Positions 10,198 to 12,784 of a stretch of 12,784 bases of DNA are shown piece after piece. Below the pieces are notes generated by a model that was not told the origin of the DNA, made no database searches, and worked only from the letters and a program-made list of their open reading frames with translations. Both the position numbers and the translations under genes were made by a program. The stretch is from Candidatus Gribaldobacteria bacterium (GTDB lineage: Bacteria > Patescibacteriota > Minisyncoccia > Minisyncoccales > CG1-02-41-26): assembly GCA_026396775.1 (NCBI GenBank), contig JAPLWD010000082.1, positions 1 to 12,784 of the forward strand, in the 5' to 3' direction. Positions within the stretch are counted from its first letter, which is position 1, and each line of letters opens with the position of its first letter.

Positions 10198-12784
10198 CTA
10201 TTCTTCGTCGGCCACAAAATGACAAATATCTTTAAAATCACAAAACTGGCAATGGAAACCAGGAGTAGCCTTAAAATTACTACACTTAATCTGCTCAATT
10301 GTTTTTAAAATTTGATTCTTCAGTTTTTCCTTTTCAGCCTGTGTGCCCAAAAAAGAAATACTAGATCCGTCTTCTAGATAATAATAGCTAAGCTCCACTG
10401 GGTTTAAACCAAAAACCTCTTCGGCAGCAATTTGATAAATTAAAAGTTGAGTTTTATTTTCAGGTTGCAGTTTTTCTTTTTTACCACCAGTCTTATAATC
10501 CACAATTCGCACTTGGCACGCTGAAGCTTCAGTGGAAGCGGCTTGGCACGCCATAGCTATGGCGGAGGAGGATGCCACTTGCTCTAAGCGATCAATTTGC
10601 CCGTTAATAAGATACTCCCCTATTTTTAAATTAAAACTTTTTTCTAATCCCAATTCATCGCCAATTTTTAAAATTTGAGGCGGATTTTTAACAAACTGCT
10701 TATGAAAATTAATTAAAACTTCTTTGCCCAGCTCCCAATATTCTTGCTTTTGTTTTTTGTTTTGATACCATTCATCAATCCAATTTTTTTCGTAGATTTT
10801 TAACAATTCAGCCACATCCGAAAAATCTTTCTTCACTAAATCTTGGGGGCTAACCTTAAAACCAAATAAATTTTCAACCTTCGTGGATGATTCTTGGTAA
10901 TATAATCTTGCAAATTCGTTTAAAGTGCGATGAATACTTTGCCCAAAAGAAAAAACAGCCTTACCCTTAACAGGCACCTTTAAAATATGGGCTAGCTTAT
11001 ACTGATACGGGCATTTCTGAAAAGCCGCTATTTGCGTAAAAGAAAAATGATACGGTAAGGGCCACTGCTCAATTTTAACACCAGCTAATTCTTGTGATGC
11101 TTCTTTTAGCTCAACCATTTCCTCTTTGGTTTTTTTAGATTTTTCCTGAACGGCCAAACCCAGAACAACAAAAAATAAAGAAGGTTTTTTACTTAACTGT
11201 CCTCCGTAATTATCTGCCCAAGTTAAAAATAAACTTTTTTTGGCTCGAGTTAAAGCCACATAAAAAAGTCTCCTTTCTTCTTGCAAATGAACATCACCTT
11301 CGGGCTCTTCTTCTTTAGCTAAAGCCTCAGGAATTTCAATGGGATCTTTTCTTTCGGTAGATGGAAACCTTCGGTCAACCAGACTTACTACAAAAACATA
11401 TTTAAACTCTAAACCCTTAGCTGAATGAATCGTCATTATTTTTATCATCTCTGGGCCCTGTTCGGGATCAAATTCTAATTTACCTTGCTCCCCTCCTTCG
11501 AGTTCCCAATTAAATTGACTCAAAAAACTTTTCAGCGAACAATCTAGAGCCGACTCTTCAAAAGATTTTATCTTTTTATGAAATTGCACCAATAAATCAA
11601 TCTCAAACAATTTATCGTTTTCAGTTAAGTATTTTAAATACCCCGAATCATTTAAAAATGAAACAAAAATTTGAGAAGCCAAATAAGTTTTAGCCAATTC
11701 GGTATGTTTACTAATTAAAGTTAAAAGCCAAGCCACCTTACTAACGGTTTTGGGTTTAATGTTTTTAACGAAGGATATTTTTAAAAGCGTTTCGTAAACC
11801 GACAAACCTTTGCGATGACTTTCACGAGTAATCAACATAATATCCTCGTTACTAATTTCCAAAAACGGCCAGCTTAAAATGCGATACAAGGCTAGGCTTT
11901 CGTGATAATTGTCTAAAATTTTTAAGTAAGCTGTAGCATCCAAAATAGCTGGCTTTTGATAAAGACCCCGAGAGGCTAAAAACTGATACGGCAAACCTGC
12001 TTTATCTAAGGCCTTCGCAAAAGGCGTAGCTGAATTGTTAGCTCGTACTAAAATAACAAAATCATTTGGATCAACCGTTTTGTCTTTTTTTAGAATCCCA
12101 GCTATTTCTTCAGCCACTCCCCTTGCCTCCTCTTCAAGTGATTTAAAATGTAAATATTTAACTTGGCCTTGATCTTTAATTTGAGCCTGCAGTTTTTTAT
12201 CAATTTTAGATAAATACTCTAAACGATTGGGGTTATTCGCTTGAATAAAGCGATAAGCTAAATCTAAAATTGTCTGTCCCGAGCGATAATTTTTCACCAA
12301 GTAAACTTCAGTCACTTTTGGAAAATCATTTTTAAATTGGTGAATATTGCTCAACGAGGCGCCCCGCCAATTATAAATAGCTTGATTGTCGTCACCACAA
12401 ACTGTTAAGTTTTGGCTTTTTTGAGCTAAAAGTTTAATTAATTCGTATTGAGCCTTATTAGTATCTTGAAACTCATCCACTAAAATATATTTAAATTTTT
12501 CTTGATACTTTTTTAAAATGGCTGGGCGTTTTTGAAATAATTGTAAGCAATAATTAATTAAATCACCAAAATCTAAAAAATTATTTTCCAATAAAATTCG
12601 CTGATAAATATGATAAGCGTTGGCGATTTCTTTTTGCCGTTCTATCTCGGCATTCTCTGGTAAATCATCCAAGCTGGTTTTTAAATCATCCGCATATTGC
12701 AAATACTGTTCAGGGTAAATCATTTGATCCTTACAATGCGAAAAATGGCTTAAAAGCGCTCGAATAAATTTATTGGGATTGCCC
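10198..12784 (-). CDS. UvrD/PcrA-type helicase fused to a RecB-like nuclease, N-terminus beyond the window
   Basis: A superfamily 1A helicase with a C-terminal nuclease, likely in recombination or double-strand break processing like AddAB/AdnAB. The frame is open to the window edge; the Walker A part lies outside. Numbering from the ATG codon at 12723: DEFQDTN (83-89, motif II), CGDDNQAIYNWRGA (109-122, motif III), KNYRSG (motif IV), TIHSAKGLEF (motif V) and FYVALTRAK (motif VI). The C-terminal 250 residues form a PD-(D/E)XK domain: FQKCPYQYK, GQIDR (708-712, D711) and VDYKTG (741-746, D742 and K744), then a CxxCx5C cluster near the end (HCQFCDFKDIC). Together with the CPYQY cysteine this gives four cysteines, as in iron-sulfur AddB/Cas4-type nucleases. 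Residues 716-737 are a palindromic insertion between GQIDR and VDYKTG. It lies upstream of the transporter gene and ends in TAG. Confidence 0.92.
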   Translation of the reverse strand, partial: GNPNKFIRALLSHFSHCKDQMIYPEQYLQYADDLKTSLDDLPENAEIERQKEIANAYHIYQRILLENNFLDFGDLINYCLQLFQKRPAILKKYQEKFKYILVDEFQDTNKAQYELIKLLAQKSQNLTVCGDDNQAIYNWRGASLSNIHQFKNDFPKVTEVYLVKNYRSGQTILDLAYRFIQANNPNRLEYLSKIDKKLQAQIKDQGQVKYLHFKSLEEEARGVAEEIAGILKKDKTVDPNDFVILVRANNSATPFAKALDKAGLPYQFLASRGLYQKPAILDATAYLKILDNYHESLALYRILSWPFLEISNEDIMLITRESHRKGLSVYETLLKISFVKNIKPKTVSKVAWLLTLISKHTELAKTYLASQIFVSFLNDSGYLKYLTENDKLFEIDLLVQFHKKIKSFEESALDCSLKSFLSQFNWELEGGEQGKLEFDPEQGPEMIKIMTIHSAKGLEFKYVFVVSLVDRRFPSTERKDPIEIPEALAKEEEPEGDVHLQEERRLFYVALTRAKKSLFLTWADNYGGQLSKKPSLFFVVLGLAVQEKSKKTKEEMVELKEASQELAGVKIEQWPLPYHFSFTQIAAFQKCPYQYKLAHILKVPVKGKAVFSFGQSIHRTLNEFARLYYQESSTKVENLFGFKVSPQDLVKKDFSDVAELLKIYEKNWIDEWYQNKKQKQEYWELGKEVLINFHKQFVKNPPQILKIGDELGLEKSFNLKIGEYLINGQIDRLEQVASSSAIAMACQAASTEASACQVRIVDYKTGGKKEKLQPENKTQLLIYQIAAEEVFGLNPVELSYYYLEDGSSISFLGTQAEKEKLKNQILKTIEQIKCSNFKATPGFHCQFCDFKDICHFVADEE
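10511..10570 (-). repeat. Two tandem 30-bp palindromic units inside the helicase-nuclease gene
   Basis: Units 10511-10540 and 10541-10570 share 20 of 30 positions, including CTTGGCACGC and the central AGCT. Each holds a 16-bp palindrome: CGCTGAAGCTTCAGTG (10519-10534, one G-T pair) and CGCCATAGCTATGGCG (10549-10564, perfect). The three arm positions that differ between units change on both sides so that pairing is kept. The insert is in frame and encodes about 22 Ala/Ser/Cys-rich residues, with ACQ repeated. Confidence 0.8.

Overview
This is an AT-rich, gene-dense stretch of bacterial chromosome. I think it comes from a Candidate Phyla Radiation (Patescibacteria) genome assembled from a metagenome. 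The basis is compact genes, an unusually short valyl-tRNA synthetase, a long cysteine-rich zinc-ribbon protein of a kind I associate with that group, and few visible Shine-Dalgarno sites. No marker here fixes the lineage. Every intact gene ends in TAA or TAG, and the standard code reads all frames.

Layout. From 1 to 3310, all on the minus strand, is an apparent operon: valS, a SanA/YdcF-type membrane-anchored protein, an MTH1-like NUDIX hydrolase and a DUF1653 protein that runs off the left edge. valS is split into two frames and lacks expected sequence. At 3398-4141 (minus) is a TrmB-family regulator with a near-consensus promoter and a perfect 19-bp palindrome between promoter and start codon, probably its own operator. 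Diverging from it (plus, 4317-6420) are a 91-residue protein of unknown function, behind a promoter that predicts a leaderless mRNA, and a 598-residue protein with 36 cysteines, ended by a strong terminator at 6431-6465. From 6485 to 8736 (minus) are murC, also split with lost sequence, and a polyprenyl diphosphate synthase; both belong to envelope precursor metabolism. After a 395-bp structured gap come (minus) a 2'-5' RNA ligase-type phosphodiesterase, a SemiSWEET-type transporter overlapping it, and a UvrD/PcrA helicase fused to a PD-(D/E)XK nuclease that runs off the right edge.

The most unusual feature is a set of GC-rich palindromic elements in this AT-rich DNA. Two lie between genes (8766-8898 and 10030-10153) with 18-20 bp terminal inverted repeats around inner hairpins. 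Two more lie in frame inside protein genes: 4639-4681 in the zinc-ribbon gene, and 10511-10570 in the catalytic region of the helicase-nuclease. The last is two 30-bp tandem units whose palindrome arms differ only by compensatory changes. They recall the palindromic elements of Rickettsia that insert in frame into genes; I infer a similar dispersed family here.

Two normally essential genes, valS and murC, are each broken by what look like small deletions. Assembly error and real gene change cannot be told apart from this sequence alone.
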